From the NCBI RefSeq assembly GCF_036199905.1, contig NZ_CP108109.1:3271501-3335500 (forward strand): DNA of 64,000 nt, in the 5' to 3' direction. The DNA comes from Streptomyces sp. NBC_00223 (lineage in GTDB: Bacteria; Actinomycetota; Actinomycetes; Streptomycetales; Streptomycetaceae). This document shows, one piece after another, positions 8,166 to 16,124 of this stretch (position 1 is the stretch's first letter; every line of letters begins with the position of its first letter). The position numbers were made by a program, and so were the translations under genes. The notes below the pieces were generated by a model that was not told the origin of the DNA, did not search any database, and saw only the letters and a list, made by a program, of their open reading frames with translations.

Positions 8166-8818
8166 GCGCGCCGGAACGGCCGTTGCGGGTCGTGGTGGCC
8201 GACGACCAGGCGACCGTACGGGAGGGCCTGGTCCTCATGCTCGACCTGATGCCGGACATCGACGTGGTCGGCTCGGCCGCGGACGGGCAGCAGGCGCTCG
8301 ATCAGGTGGCCGAGCACCGCCCGGACGCGATCCTGCTCGATCTGCACATGCCGGTGATGGACGGGATCGAGGCGACGCGGCGGCTCACCGCCGACCACCC
8401 CGAGGTCGCGATCGTCGTCCTGACGACGTACGCGGACGACCGTTCGGTGCTGGACACGCTGCGGGCGGGGGCACGCAGCTACCTCACGAAGGACGCCGAC
8501 CGCCGGCACATCGCGCAGACGCTGCGCGGGGCCGTCGCGGGGCTGACCGTGCTCGACCCGCAGGTGCAGGCGACGCTGCTGGCCGCGACGCTCCCGGCGC
8601 CCGCGCCGGCGGCCGCCGAGCCGCCGGACGGGCTCACCCGGCGCGAGGCGGAGATCCTCACGCTCATCGCGCGGGGGATGACGAACGCGGAGATCGCCGC
8701 GGAGCTCTTCCTCAGCGGCAACACGGTCAAGACGCACATCAACCGGATCTTCGCCAAGACCGGCTCGCGCGACCGCGCCGCCGCCACGCGCTACGCGGGT
8801 CGGCACGGCCTGGTCTGA
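8162..8818 (+). CDS. NarL/FixJ-type response regulator
   Basis: 218 residues from GTG 8162, coupled to the kinase by overlap. Receiver domain: acidic pair DD near residue 14, phospho-acceptor Asp60 in ILLDLHMP, Thr in VVLTTY, and Lys in SYLTKDA. A linker of about 15 alanine/proline-rich residues leads to a LuxR-type DNA-binding domain: GLTRREAEILTLIARGMTN and GNTVKTHINRIFAKTG. It is the cognate partner of the kinase; target genes are not evident here. A strong hairpin closes the transcript. Confidence 0.94.
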   Translation: MSAPERPLRVVVADDQATVREGLVLMLDLMPDIDVVGSAADGQQALDQVAEHRPDAILLDLHMPVMDGIEATRRLTADHPEVAIVVLTTYADDRSVLDTLRAGARSYLTKDADRRHIAQTLRGAVAGLTVLDPQVQATLLAATLPAPAPAAAEPPDGLTRREAEILTLIARGMTNAEIAAELFLSGNTVKTHINRIFAKTGSRDRAAATRYAGRHGLV

Positions 8819-8877
8819 CGGGGGCCTGCTGCGCGCCCTGCCGTACGGGCCCCCATCGGGCCGCCCCGGCAAAGGAG

Positions 8878-8904
8878 CGGACGGCTCCCTGGGGGAGCCG
8901 TCCG
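8878..8904. terminator. Strong bidirectional hairpin terminator
   Basis: CGGACGGCTCCC (8878-8889), loop TGG, GGGAGCCGTCCG (8893-8904): a perfect 12-bp stem between the convergent response regulator and SPW genes. Confidence 0.85.
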
Positions 8905-8927
8905 TGTGGGGGTGCGCCGAGTGGGGA

Positions 8928-9413
8928 TCAGCGGGCGGTACGCCGCCTCATCAGGCCCATCCCCATGGTGGCCAGCCCAAGCAGGCACGCCACACCTCCA
9001 ACGATCGCGTTGTTCGTGATCGTCTTGTGCGTGTCGAAGTGCCCCGCGATCACCCACGGCGCGATGATCGTCCACACACCGATCCCGATGGCGACCCAGC
9101 CCAGCCCGTGGGTCCGCTCCAGCACGGAGCCGAAGCCCATGGCCAGGACCGCCAGCGCGATTCCGGTGATCAGATTGCTCATCCGCAGCGGGGCGAGTGA
9201 CTGGAAGCCCACCACCCACGGCGAGATCGCCAGGTACAGACCGGTCAGCAGGCACAGCCCCTCGACCAGTCCCGCCACCGGCTTCGCGGAGATGGCCGCG
9301 TACCGGTCGCGCATGGCCACGATGTCCGGGTGGCTGTCCATCTGAGCCGTCTGCGTCGTCTTCGTCGTCTGGGTGTTGGGTGTCCTCGGAGAATTTGATG
9401 CATCGGTGGCCAT
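8928..9413 (-). CDS. SPW-repeat membrane protein
   Basis: 161 residues from ATG 9413; GGGAGGT lies seven bases upstream, which is better than the in-frame GTG at 9422. A threonine-rich polar N-terminus of about 45 residues precedes four hydrophobic helices. The two tandem SPW modules are clear: YLAISPWVVGF and WTIIAPWVIAG (second with A for S), each in a helix pair. SPW (PF03779) proteins are small inner-membrane proteins of unknown role, often induced by stress. The C-terminus is a short basic RRRTAR. It stands alone with its own promoter region of about 165 bases. Confidence 0.85.
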   Translation of the reverse strand: MATDASNSPRTPNTQTTKTTQTAQMDSHPDIVAMRDRYAAISAKPVAGLVEGLCLLTGLYLAISPWVVGFQSLAPLRMSNLITGIALAVLAMGFGSVLERTHGLGWVAIGIGVWTIIAPWVIAGHFDTHKTITNNAIVGGVACLLGLATMGMGLMRRRTAR

Positions 9414-9578
9414 GTAAGCCACCTCCCTCGCAAGTGCAGTTGCAGTCGCTTCTACAGCAGGATGTCCTTCGGTTCTCCATTCCGAAGCTGCCGCATCCTT
9501 ACTCAGCGTAAAACTCCTGACTGCCAGGCTGCCACCCGAGCGGGTGACGTTTTGGGATGATCTCGGCGGTAAAGGGGG

Positions 9579-10265
9579 TCAGGCGCCGGCCGCGACCCGC
9601 CCGGCCCCGGGCTCAGGACCCTGCGCGACGGCCACCCCGGACTCCCCGACGGCCTCAGCGACCTGAGCGGCCCGAACACTCTGCTCGGCCGCCCGCGGCG
9701 CCGCGTCCAGCAGCGCGGCGGCGGCCTCGCGGGCCGTACTGGCGGCGGACGGGTCGCGGTCCATCCGGGCGGAGAGCAGCGAGCCGTCGTAGAGCAGGTG
9801 CAACTGCCGGGCCAGCCCCTCCGGATCGGCGACGCCCGCCTCGGCGGAGAGGTCGGTGAGGAGCGTACGGATCCACGCCCGGTAGTCGTCCGCCGCGTGC
9901 TCGACGACCCCGCCGCGCGGCGACTCGGCGCTCGCGGCGACGAACGCGCAGCCGTTGAACTCCGGCGCGGTGAAGATCTCGCCCTGGGCGTCGAAGATGC
10001 CCAGCAGGCGCTCGCGCGGGGTGCGGAAGCGGGTCAGGGCCCGGGTGATACGGTCCCGGGTGCGCTCGTGGCGGGACGCCAGATAGGCGCTGACCAGGCC
10101 CTCTTTGTTGCCGAAGGTGTTGTACAGCGAGGCCTTGGCGACCCCGGCGTGCTCGATGATGCGATCGATGCCGACGGTGTGGACGCCCTCGCGGTAGAAC
10201 AGCTCGTTGGCGGACGCGAGCAGGCGCTCACGCGCGCTCGGCTTGGCCGCGGTACCGGTCGCCAT
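9579..10265 (-). CDS. TetR-family repressor of the adjacent MFS pump
   Basis: 228 residues from ATG 10265. TetR DNA-binding domain at about 10-58: ARERLLASANELFYREGVH, GIDRIIEHAGVAKASLYNTF, GNKEGLVSAYL. The ligand domain carries NGCAFVAASAE, common in this subgroup. The C-terminal 40 residues are alanine-rich and probably disordered. Its own promoter (-10 TAGAAT at 10305-10300) is overlapped by CAGACAGGTCTGTCTA, and the same palindrome lies between -35 and -10 of the MFS gene. So it most likely represses both. Confidence 0.92.
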   Translation of the reverse strand: MATGTAAKPSARERLLASANELFYREGVHTVGIDRIIEHAGVAKASLYNTFGNKEGLVSAYLASRHERTRDRITRALTRFRTPRERLLGIFDAQGEIFTAPEFNGCAFVAASAESPRGGVVEHAADDYRAWIRTLLTDLSAEAGVADPEGLARQLHLLYDGSLLSARMDRDPSAASTAREAAAALLDAAPRAAEQSVRAAQVAEAVGESGVAVAQGPEPGAGRVAAGA

Positions 10266-10284
10266 CACCCTCACCCTCTCGTCC

Positions 10285-10305
10285 CAGACAGGTCTGTCTA
10301 TTCTA
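10285..10305 (-). promoter_or_regulatory. TetR operator at the repressor's own promoter
   Basis: CAGACAGGTCTGTCTA (10285-10300), arms AGACAG/CTGTCT, directly follows the leftward -10 TAGAAT (10305-10300). Nearly identical to the operator at 11787-11802. Confidence 0.8.
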
Positions 10306-10353
10306 CCGTTCGGCCCGGCGCCGGGTCCATCCAGCGGCCCGGACCGCGGCCGC

Positions 10354-11709
10354 TCACGCCTCTGTCACGGCCCGGGGCGCGCGGCCCCCGAACAGCAGCC
10401 CGGCCAGCGCGGCGCCCGCGAGCACGATCACCGCGGCGCCGTACTCCCGCGCGGTGTCCAGCAGCCCGCCGCCGTCCACCACCAGCACCCCGCCGATCAC
10501 CGCGGGCACGCCCATGCCCAGGTACGACACGACGTACAGCAGCGACAGCACCCCGGACCGCTCATGCGCCCTGACCTGCGGGATCACCAGCCGTATCCCG
10601 CCCTGGAAGCCGGCGCCGAAGCCGAATCCGGCCACCGCGCTGCCGGCGAAGAAGCCGATCTCCGCGCCGGTGCCGCCCTCCCCCGAGCCGATCGCGAGCA
10701 GGGTGACGGCCACGCCCACGATGAGGGTGACGACGCCGAGGACCATGACCGTACGGGCCGGCACCGCGCGCAGCAGCAGGACCGACAGGGCCGCGGACCC
10801 GGCCAGGACGAACAGGCCCAGCCCGCCGTACACCACCGAGTGGGAGTGGGTCAGCCGGGCGGTGAGGGCCGGGCCGAGCGAACCGTAGAACCCGGCGAGC
10901 GCCCACACGGCGAACAGCACGGGAGCCGCGACGGCCACCGAGGCGCGGGCCGAGCGGGGCAGCTTGATCTCCGGGGTCATGCTGGCCAGCGCGCCCGGCT
11001 TGCGGGTCGCCGTCTCGGGCAGCAGGACCAGGCCGACCGCCTGGAGCGCGAAGACGCCGAGCAGCGCCAGATAGATCAGGTGGGTCGGGGCGGGCAGGAA
11101 CCGCACGACGAGTCCGGAGGCCAGCGCGCCGGTGGCGGTGCCGGTCGCGGGGGCGAAGGAGTTGGCCAGGGCGCCCTTGACCCGGTCGATGTCGAGCATT
11201 CCCGCGCCGATCGCGCCGATCGCGGCGCCGGTGGAGACCCCCTGGACGACCCGGGCGACCATCAGCGCCGAGACGCTTCCCGCCGTGGCGAAGACGACCA
11301 TGGCCGCGATCTGCCCGGCCAGCGCCGTGAAGAGCACCGGGCGGCGGCCGACGTGGTCCGAGATCTTGCCGAAGGTCAGCAGCGCGGCCAGGACGGCGAG
11401 CGCGTAGACGCCGAAGACCACGGTCGTGGTGATGGGCGAGAAGCCCCACTTCTGCTGGTACACCGCGTAGAGCGGCGTCGGGGCGCTGGAGGCGGCCAGC
11501 AGCGAGACGATGATCGACGCGAGCAGGACGAGCGAGGCGGTCGCGCCGAGCCCCCGACGCCCGGACCCCTGCCGCCCGGACCCCTGCCGCCCGAGCCCCC
11601 GTCCCCCGAGCCCTCGTCGCCGCCCGGCTCCGGGCGGTGCCGACCGCTCCCCGCCCGGCGCCCCCGCCGTGACGGCCGTCTTCCGCTGCAACGCCGTGGT
11701 GCTGGTCAT
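10354..11709 (-). CDS. MFS transporter (probable drug efflux)
   Basis: 451 residues from ATG 11709 (AGGGAGCAGGACC upstream); a longer frame exists but crosses the operator. A glycine/arginine-rich, internally repetitive tail of about 55 residues precedes 12 predicted membrane helices. Motif A is visible as GKISDHVGRRPVLF after helix 2, and ARVVQGVSTGAAIGAIGAGM marks helices 4-5. Downstream is the TetR repressor. The promoter has -35 TTGACG and -10 TATGGT with the TetR palindrome filling the 18-base spacer, so expression is expected only when the repressor is released. Substrate unknown. Confidence 0.9.
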   Translation of the reverse strand: MTSTTALQRKTAVTAGAPGGERSAPPGAGRRRGLGGRGLGRQGSGRQGSGRRGLGATASLVLLASIIVSLLAASSAPTPLYAVYQQKWGFSPITTTVVFGVYALAVLAALLTFGKISDHVGRRPVLFTALAGQIAAMVVFATAGSVSALMVARVVQGVSTGAAIGAIGAGMLDIDRVKGALANSFAPATGTATGALASGLVVRFLPAPTHLIYLALLGVFALQAVGLVLLPETATRKPGALASMTPEIKLPRSARASVAVAAPVLFAVWALAGFYGSLGPALTARLTHSHSVVYGGLGLFVLAGSAALSVLLLRAVPARTVMVLGVVTLIVGVAVTLLAIGSGEGGTGAEIGFFAGSAVAGFGFGAGFQGGIRLVIPQVRAHERSGVLSLLYVVSYLGMGVPAVIGGVLVVDGGGLLDTAREYGAAVIVLAGAALAGLLFGGRAPRAVTEA

Positions 11710-11758
11710 GGTCCTGCTCCCTGGTCGCGCGAAGGCCACCCGGTGGCCCAGCAGTAGA

Positions 11759-11812
11759 CCGAGCTGTCTATTGCACTCGCCGACCATAGACAGACCTGTC
11801 TATCCACGTCAA
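11759..11812 (-). promoter_or_regulatory. MFS promoter with TetR operator in the spacer
   Basis: On the minus strand -35 TTGACG (11812-11807), 18-base spacer, -10 TATGGT (11788-11783). The spacer contains TAGACAGACCTGTCTA (11787-11802), a palindrome with 7-bp arms and a 2-base centre. Extra half sites CTGTCTA lie at 11764-11770 and near 11892. Confidence 0.88.
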
Positions 11813-11970
11813 GTGTGAGCACGGACACCCAGCTGGAGCCGGTGGAGAGCAACCGCCTCGGCACGTCCAGCGCGACCCCACCAGACCGCACTGTCTACCG
11901 GACGGATTCACCCCCCTATTCGGTACGAAGGGGGGAAGTCGGGAGTGACGGCGTGACTACAGTGGCTGGG

Positions 11971-12690
11971 ATGGAATTGGCGACGTGGGGTGAGGCGACC
12001 GGCCAGGGGTGGGCTCAGGTCGGGGAATTGGGGCTGGCGTTCGTGCTGTCGGCCGCCATCGGGATGGAACGCGAGGTGCGGCAGAAGAGCGCCGGGCTGC
12101 GGACGCACACCCTGGTGGGCGTCGGGGCCGCGCTGATCATGCTGGTGTCGAAGTACGGCTTCTCCGACGTGCTCGGCGGCCACACCGTGCTCGACCCGTC
12201 GCGGGTGGCCGCGCAGATCGTCTCCGGCATCGGCTTCATCGGCGGCGGGCTGATCTTCGTCCGGCAGGACGTGGTGCGCGGGCTGACCACGGCGGCCGTG
12301 GTGTGGATCACCGCGGCGGTCGGGATGGCGGCCGGGGCCGGGCTGCCGGTGCTCGCGCTGGTGGTGACCGCCGGGCACTTCCTGATCGTGCTGGGCTTCG
12401 CGCCGCTGGCCGCGCGTATCCCGGGCTCGACCCGCGCCCCGGCCTGGCTGCGGATCGACTACGACGACGGGCGCGGGGTGCTGCGTACCGCGCTGAGTTC
12501 CTGCACCGCCATGGGCTTCAACGTGATCGACCTGTCCGCGGAGCACGAGCACGCGCCCGAGCAGCGCGGCACGGTCACCGTCCATCTCACCGTGCAGGGC
12601 CCGCGCCCGGTGGTCGAGTTGGCCACCGCGCTGTCCGAGATCGACGGTGTGCACCGGGTCAGTACCACCCAGGACAACACGATCGAGTGA
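11971..12690 (+). CDS. MgtC/SapB-family membrane protein
   Basis: 239 residues. The membrane part (about 15-150) has the family's hallmark sequences: AIGMEREVRQKSAGLRTHTLVGVG and VSGIGFIGGGLIFV. A soluble C-terminal domain of about 80 residues follows (WLRIDYDDGRGVL...VTVHLTVQG...EIDGVHRV), ACT-like in layout. MgtC proteins modulate ATP synthase or help survival at low magnesium; the exact role here is not readable. ATG 11971 is chosen because TACAGT lies seven bases upstream (leaderless). GTG 11953, with GGGAG upstream, is an alternative. Convergent with the ABC transporter gene. Confidence 0.88.
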   Translation: MELATWGEATGQGWAQVGELGLAFVLSAAIGMEREVRQKSAGLRTHTLVGVGAALIMLVSKYGFSDVLGGHTVLDPSRVAAQIVSGIGFIGGGLIFVRQDVVRGLTTAAVVWITAAVGMAAGAGLPVLALVVTAGHFLIVLGFAPLAARIPGSTRAPAWLRIDYDDGRGVLRTALSSCTAMGFNVIDLSAEHEHAPEQRGTVTVHLTVQGPRPVVELATALSEIDGVHRVSTTQDNTIE

Positions 12691-12733
12691 CAGCGCGGCG
12701 GCCGGCGGGGCCGGGTGACCGGAGAGGCCCCCG

Positions 12734-14677
12734 TCAGAGGTCGAGCCAGCGCATCCCCGGGTTGCCGCGCTGGGCCCGGCGCCACTGTTCGAGCGCGTCC
12801 GCGCCCGCCGCGAGCACTTCGGGCTCATCGGCGTCGAAGGCTTCCAGGGAGTCCAGGTCGTCCGGTACGCCCGTACCGTCCGGCGGCGCCGTGTCGGAGA
12901 GCAACTGGCCCTGGACCAGCTCCCGGTAGACCTCGTTGTCGGCGAGCAGTTCATGGTGGGTGCCGCTGCCCGCGATCCGGCCGCCGGACAGCACGATGAT
13001 CTGATCGGCCTCGACCACCGTGGACAGCCGGTGCGCGACCGTGACGACCGTGCACTGCGGGCCCGCGACACTGCGTACGGTGTCGCGCATCGCCAGTTCG
13101 TTGAGCGCGTCGAGCTGCGAGGTGGCCTCGTCGAGCAGCAGGACACGGGGGGCGCCGAGCAGCGCGCGGGCGATGGCGATCCGCTGACGCTCACCGCCCG
13201 ACATCAGCACGCCGGCGTCGCCGACGTCGGTGTCCAGTCCGTCCGGGAGCCGTTCGACCAGGCCGGTCAGCCCGACCCTGGCCACCACGGCGGCCACCTC
13301 GGCGTCGTCGGCGTCCGGGCAGGCGTAGCGGATGTTCGCGCCGACCGTGCCGGCCAGCACGGGTGTCTCCTGCTCGACGTAGGCGATCATCCGGCGCAGT
13401 CCGTTGAGCGGGACCTCGGTCACATCGAGCCCGTCGACCAGCACCCGGCCGGCGTCCGCCTCGTAGAAGCGCTCGACCAGGGCCAGCACGGTGGACTTGC
13501 CCGCGCCCGAGGGACCGACGATCGCGGTGTGGCTGCCGGGCGCGATCCGGAGGCTGACGCCGTTGAGTATCCGGCGCTCCAGATAGCCGAACTCGACGCC
13601 CTCGAAGACGATTTCGGCGGCGCCGCCGTGGCCCGCGGTGTGCGCCACGGTCTCCGGTTCACGCGCGGGCGCGCCGATCTCCTGCTCCAGCGGGAGGTTG
13701 AGGATCTCGTTGACCCGGTTGAAGGAGACCAGACCGCGCTGGAGGTCCGACATCAGCTGCCCGACGCTCACCAGCGGCACCGCCAGCGTCGTCAAGTACA
13801 GCAGGAAGGTGATCAGTTGGGAGATCGTCAGATGCCCGGTGGCCACCTGCCCGCCGCCCAGACCGAGGACGACCAGGAAGGAACCGTGGACGCCGAGGGT
13901 GATCGCGGGGGTGATCTGCGACTGGATCAGGGAGAGTTTCAGCCCGCCCGCGTACGCGCTCTGGGCCTGCTCCTCGATCTCGCGCAGTTCGCGGTCCTCG
14001 GCACGGCTCGCCTTGACCGTGCGGATCGCCCGCAGCGCGCGGTCCAGGACGGCGATCAGCCGGCCGATACTCGCCTGCGTCTGCATCGCGGCCGGCTTGA
14101 CCCGCGGCAGGATGGTGAAGACCACGCCGAAACTGACCGCCATGGTGGCCGCGGTGACGCCGAGCAGCGTCACGTCCACCATGCCCATCAGCACCAGCGA
14201 GGCGACCAGCGTGATGGCCCCGGTGATCGCGGCGACCGGGCCCGACGTGACGATGGACCGCAGCAGCATGGTGTCGCCGCTGGCCCGGGAGAGCAGATCG
14301 CCCGAACGCCGCTGGTCGTGCTCGGCGATCCGCAGATAGAGCAGATGCGCGCCGAGCCGGATGCGCAGATCGCGGACGACCGCCTCACCGGTCCGGCTGA
14401 GCACATAGCCGCCGACCCCGGTCAGCACCGCGCCGACCACGAAGATCGCCACGAGCAGCAGAATGATCCAGCGGATCTGCCGCCCGCCCACGACCGCGTC
14501 CAACAGCCGCCCGGTGACCAGGGGTTGGGCCAGGGTCGCGGCGTCGGCGACCAGTACCAGAAGGAACGCGCCGAACAGCGCGGCCCTGCGCTCGGCCGCG
14601 AAGCGCAGCAGACCGCGCACCCCCGGCTCGTACGAGGGCTGCGCGCCGCGCGCGGTTGTCGAGGGGTGTACGGCCAT
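12734..14677 (-). CDS. ABC exporter, fused permease and ATPase, downstream of the precursor-like genes
   Basis: 647 residues, half-size exporter of the MsbA/LmrA type. Six helices in the first 320 residues; nucleotide-binding domain with Walker A GPSGAGKST (about 387), signature MSGGERQRIA (about 492), Walker B RVLLLDEATS and switch His in VAHRLS. There is no C39 peptidase domain, so it would export an already cleaved or intact substrate. A tail of about 65 residues after the ATPase core is acidic and unusual. It follows three small paralogous genes in the same direction after 73 bases, behind AAAGGACGG, so it is the likely exporter of their product. Confidence 0.9.
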   Translation of the reverse strand: MAVHPSTTARGAQPSYEPGVRGLLRFAAERRAALFGAFLLVLVADAATLAQPLVTGRLLDAVVGGRQIRWIILLLVAIFVVGAVLTGVGGYVLSRTGEAVVRDLRIRLGAHLLYLRIAEHDQRRSGDLLSRASGDTMLLRSIVTSGPVAAITGAITLVASLVLMGMVDVTLLGVTAATMAVSFGVVFTILPRVKPAAMQTQASIGRLIAVLDRALRAIRTVKASRAEDRELREIEEQAQSAYAGGLKLSLIQSQITPAITLGVHGSFLVVLGLGGGQVATGHLTISQLITFLLYLTTLAVPLVSVGQLMSDLQRGLVSFNRVNEILNLPLEQEIGAPAREPETVAHTAGHGGAAEIVFEGVEFGYLERRILNGVSLRIAPGSHTAIVGPSGAGKSTVLALVERFYEADAGRVLVDGLDVTEVPLNGLRRMIAYVEQETPVLAGTVGANIRYACPDADDAEVAAVVARVGLTGLVERLPDGLDTDVGDAGVLMSGGERQRIAIARALLGAPRVLLLDEATSQLDALNELAMRDTVRSVAGPQCTVVTVAHRLSTVVEADQIIVLSGGRIAGSGTHHELLADNEVYRELVQGQLLSDTAPPDGTGVPDDLDSLEAFDADEPEVLAAGADALEQWRRAQRGNPGMRWLDL

Positions 14678-14750
14678 GGGGGTGTGCCGTCCTTTCCCGC
14701 ATGCCCAGAGGGCGGCGGAGCAGGCTGCTCCGCCGCCCCCGGGGTCGAGG

Positions 14751-15125
14751 TCAGTACTCGGTGGGCCAGAGCATCTGGCCCTGATCGAACGTGAGGGTCA
14801 TCTTGCGGGTGGTGTCCGGCAGGTACTTGACCACGCAGAACACGGTCGGACGGTCGTCGGCGAACCGGGACCGCTGGATCACCACGCCCTCCGGCGGGGC
14901 GATCCCGCGTGCGGCCAGCGCCTCGGGGTTGAGCAGCACCGTCCGCACGAACAGGGTCTTCGCCTCCAGCGTGGGGAGTTCGTTCATCTCCGCCAGGACC
15001 GCCTGGAATCCCGGGGTGCGCGCATAGGTGTAGATGTCCATGAGCGCGTCGAGCATCCAGGCCCGCTTGGTCTCCAGATCGACGTCGTCGATCGACACCG
15101 TCCCGGCCGCCGTGTCCGCCGTCAT
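14751..15125 (-). CDS. Precursor-like protein 3 (nitrile-hydratase-leader-like)
   Basis: 124 residues from ATG 15125, overlapping the previous stop by four bases. A paralogue of the next two genes: helical N-terminus (MLDALMDIYTYARTPGFQAV), then VLLNPEALAARGIAPPEG, VVIQRSRFADDRPTVFCV, and a polar tail ending GQMLWPTEY. The LxxPxAL..RGI..PEG pattern resembles nitrile-hydratase-like leader peptides (NHLP/TOMM leaders) of RiPP precursors. One cysteine only. Followed by an ABC exporter and divergent from two radical SAM enzymes. A precursor role is inference; it could instead be a small structural subunit. No assigned family known to me. Confidence 0.6.
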   Translation of the reverse strand: MTADTAAGTVSIDDVDLETKRAWMLDALMDIYTYARTPGFQAVLAEMNELPTLEAKTLFVRTVLLNPEALAARGIAPPEGVVIQRSRFADDRPTVFCVVKYLPDTTRKMTLTFDQGQMLWPTEY

Positions 15126-15529
15126 CCGATACCGCCCTCCTCCACCGGAAAGCTGTTGCCGTGGTCGAACGTGATGGTGATGCGTTTCCACTGCGCGCCT
15201 TCGGGCAGGGCCTGGCTGACGCAGAAAACTGTCGGCCGTTGGTCGCCGAACTCCGAGCGCTGGATACGGATGCCCTCCGGCGGCGTCAGGCCCCGGCGGG
15301 CCAGTTCCTCCGAGTTGAGCAGGACGCTACGGACGAAGTGCGACTTCTCCTCGAAGGACATCGCCGCCATCTCGCCGTAGAACATCCGCTGGAACGGCTC
15401 GGACGCGGTGTACCGCCCGATCGCGGCCAGCCCCTCGGCCATCCACCGGGACAGCTCGGGGTGCACCCCGCTGGCCAGCAGATCGCCTTCGTCCTCCGCG
15501 TCGACCAGCGTCAGGGGCCCGGCGGTCAC
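15122..15529 (-). CDS. Precursor-like protein 2 (nitrile-hydratase-leader-like)
   Basis: 135 residues from GTG 15529, overlapping the upstream stop (GTGA). About half of its central residues match precursor-like protein 3: LLNSEELARRGLTPPEG, IRIQRSEFGDQRPTVFCV. The helical front part reads WMAEGLAAIGRYTASEPFQR. The tail ITITFDHGNSFPVEEGGIG replaces LTFDQGQMLWPTEY. One cysteine within PTVFCV. Both copies keep IQRSxFxDxRPTVFCV almost unchanged while the tails differ, a pattern expected for leader plus variable core, or for a duplicated subunit. Confidence 0.6.
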   Translation of the reverse strand: MTAGPLTLVDAEDEGDLLASGVHPELSRWMAEGLAAIGRYTASEPFQRMFYGEMAAMSFEEKSHFVRSVLLNSEELARRGLTPPEGIRIQRSEFGDQRPTVFCVSQALPEGAQWKRITITFDHGNSFPVEEGGIG

Positions 15530-15891
15530 GCGGCCGGAGAGGAGCCGTAGGAGACGCAGACGATCTCCCCGACCGACACGCACAGGGTGGGGGCGGTGGA
15601 GATCGGCGCGGTGGTCGTCGTGTTGGAGTGGGCGAGCACGTCCTCGGCGGACAGCGCGCCGGCCGTCGGCGGCTCGAACCAGCGCGGGCTGATGCGCAGC
15701 GCCTCGGGGATCTCCAGGCCGCGCTCACGCAGGGCCTCCGGGGTCAGCCGCGCCGCGGTGGCCTCGAAGCGGTCGTCCACGGGCAGGGCGTTGATCTCGG
15801 CGGCGAGCGCGAGGTACTCGGGGCTCGTCACGACCCGGATGAGCTGCTCACTGGCGTCGCGTACGGCCTCGGGACTCAGGTCCTCGTTCAT
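15526..15891 (-). CDS. Precursor-like protein 1 with two-cysteine Ser/Thr-rich tail
   Basis: 121 residues from ATG 15891 (GGGAGG six bases upstream). The front half is a diverged copy of the two following proteins: EQLIRVVTSPEYLALAAEIN and LTPEALRERGLEIPEALRI. The last 35 residues are quite different from a globular protein: SNTTTTAPISTAPTLCV, then SVGEIVCVSYGSSPAA, with two cysteines nine residues apart. That is a plausible core for thioether chemistry by a radical SAM enzyme. First gene of the leftward operon. Identity as a RiPP precursor is a hypothesis. Confidence 0.6.
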   Translation of the reverse strand: MNEDLSPEAVRDASEQLIRVVTSPEYLALAAEINALPVDDRFEATAARLTPEALRERGLEIPEALRISPRWFEPPTAGALSAEDVLAHSNTTTTAPISTAPTLCVSVGEIVCVSYGSSPAA

Positions 15892-16124
15892 GTGCGTCCT
15901 CCCGGACTTCCGTTGGACTTGCGTCTGCTGGACTTCCCGCCACCCGGCGCCGGAGCGACCGGGGGCTGCTGGTGAACGAAGCTAGGAGTCGCCGGTTCAG
16001 GAGCGGTATCGCACAGGTATACGGACGAACAGTGCGCACGCCAGGATGGGTTGGCGGGCTGCGGCTTACCGGAAATGAACCGGCGGCAAGCCGACGTGAA
16101 AGTACGGTCGGCCATGCTCGCGGC
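15892..16124. promoter_or_regulatory. Divergent control region of the radical SAM cluster
   Basis: 233 bases between the leftward precursor-like operon and the rightward radical SAM operon. GGACTT occurs three times in one orientation (15904, 15915, 15930), the first two 11 bases apart, the spacing typical of SARP heptamer sites; but they lie very close to the start codon, so this is weak. TACGGT (16103-16108) is a possible -10 for the radical SAM gene. A GTATAC palindrome lies near 16018. Confidence 0.35.

Noticed and set aside
15904-15935. GGACTT direct repeats as SARP binding sites.
   Set aside because: Spacing is 11 then 15, and they lie within 45 bases of the start codon, downstream of where a -35 would be; not convincing as an activator site.
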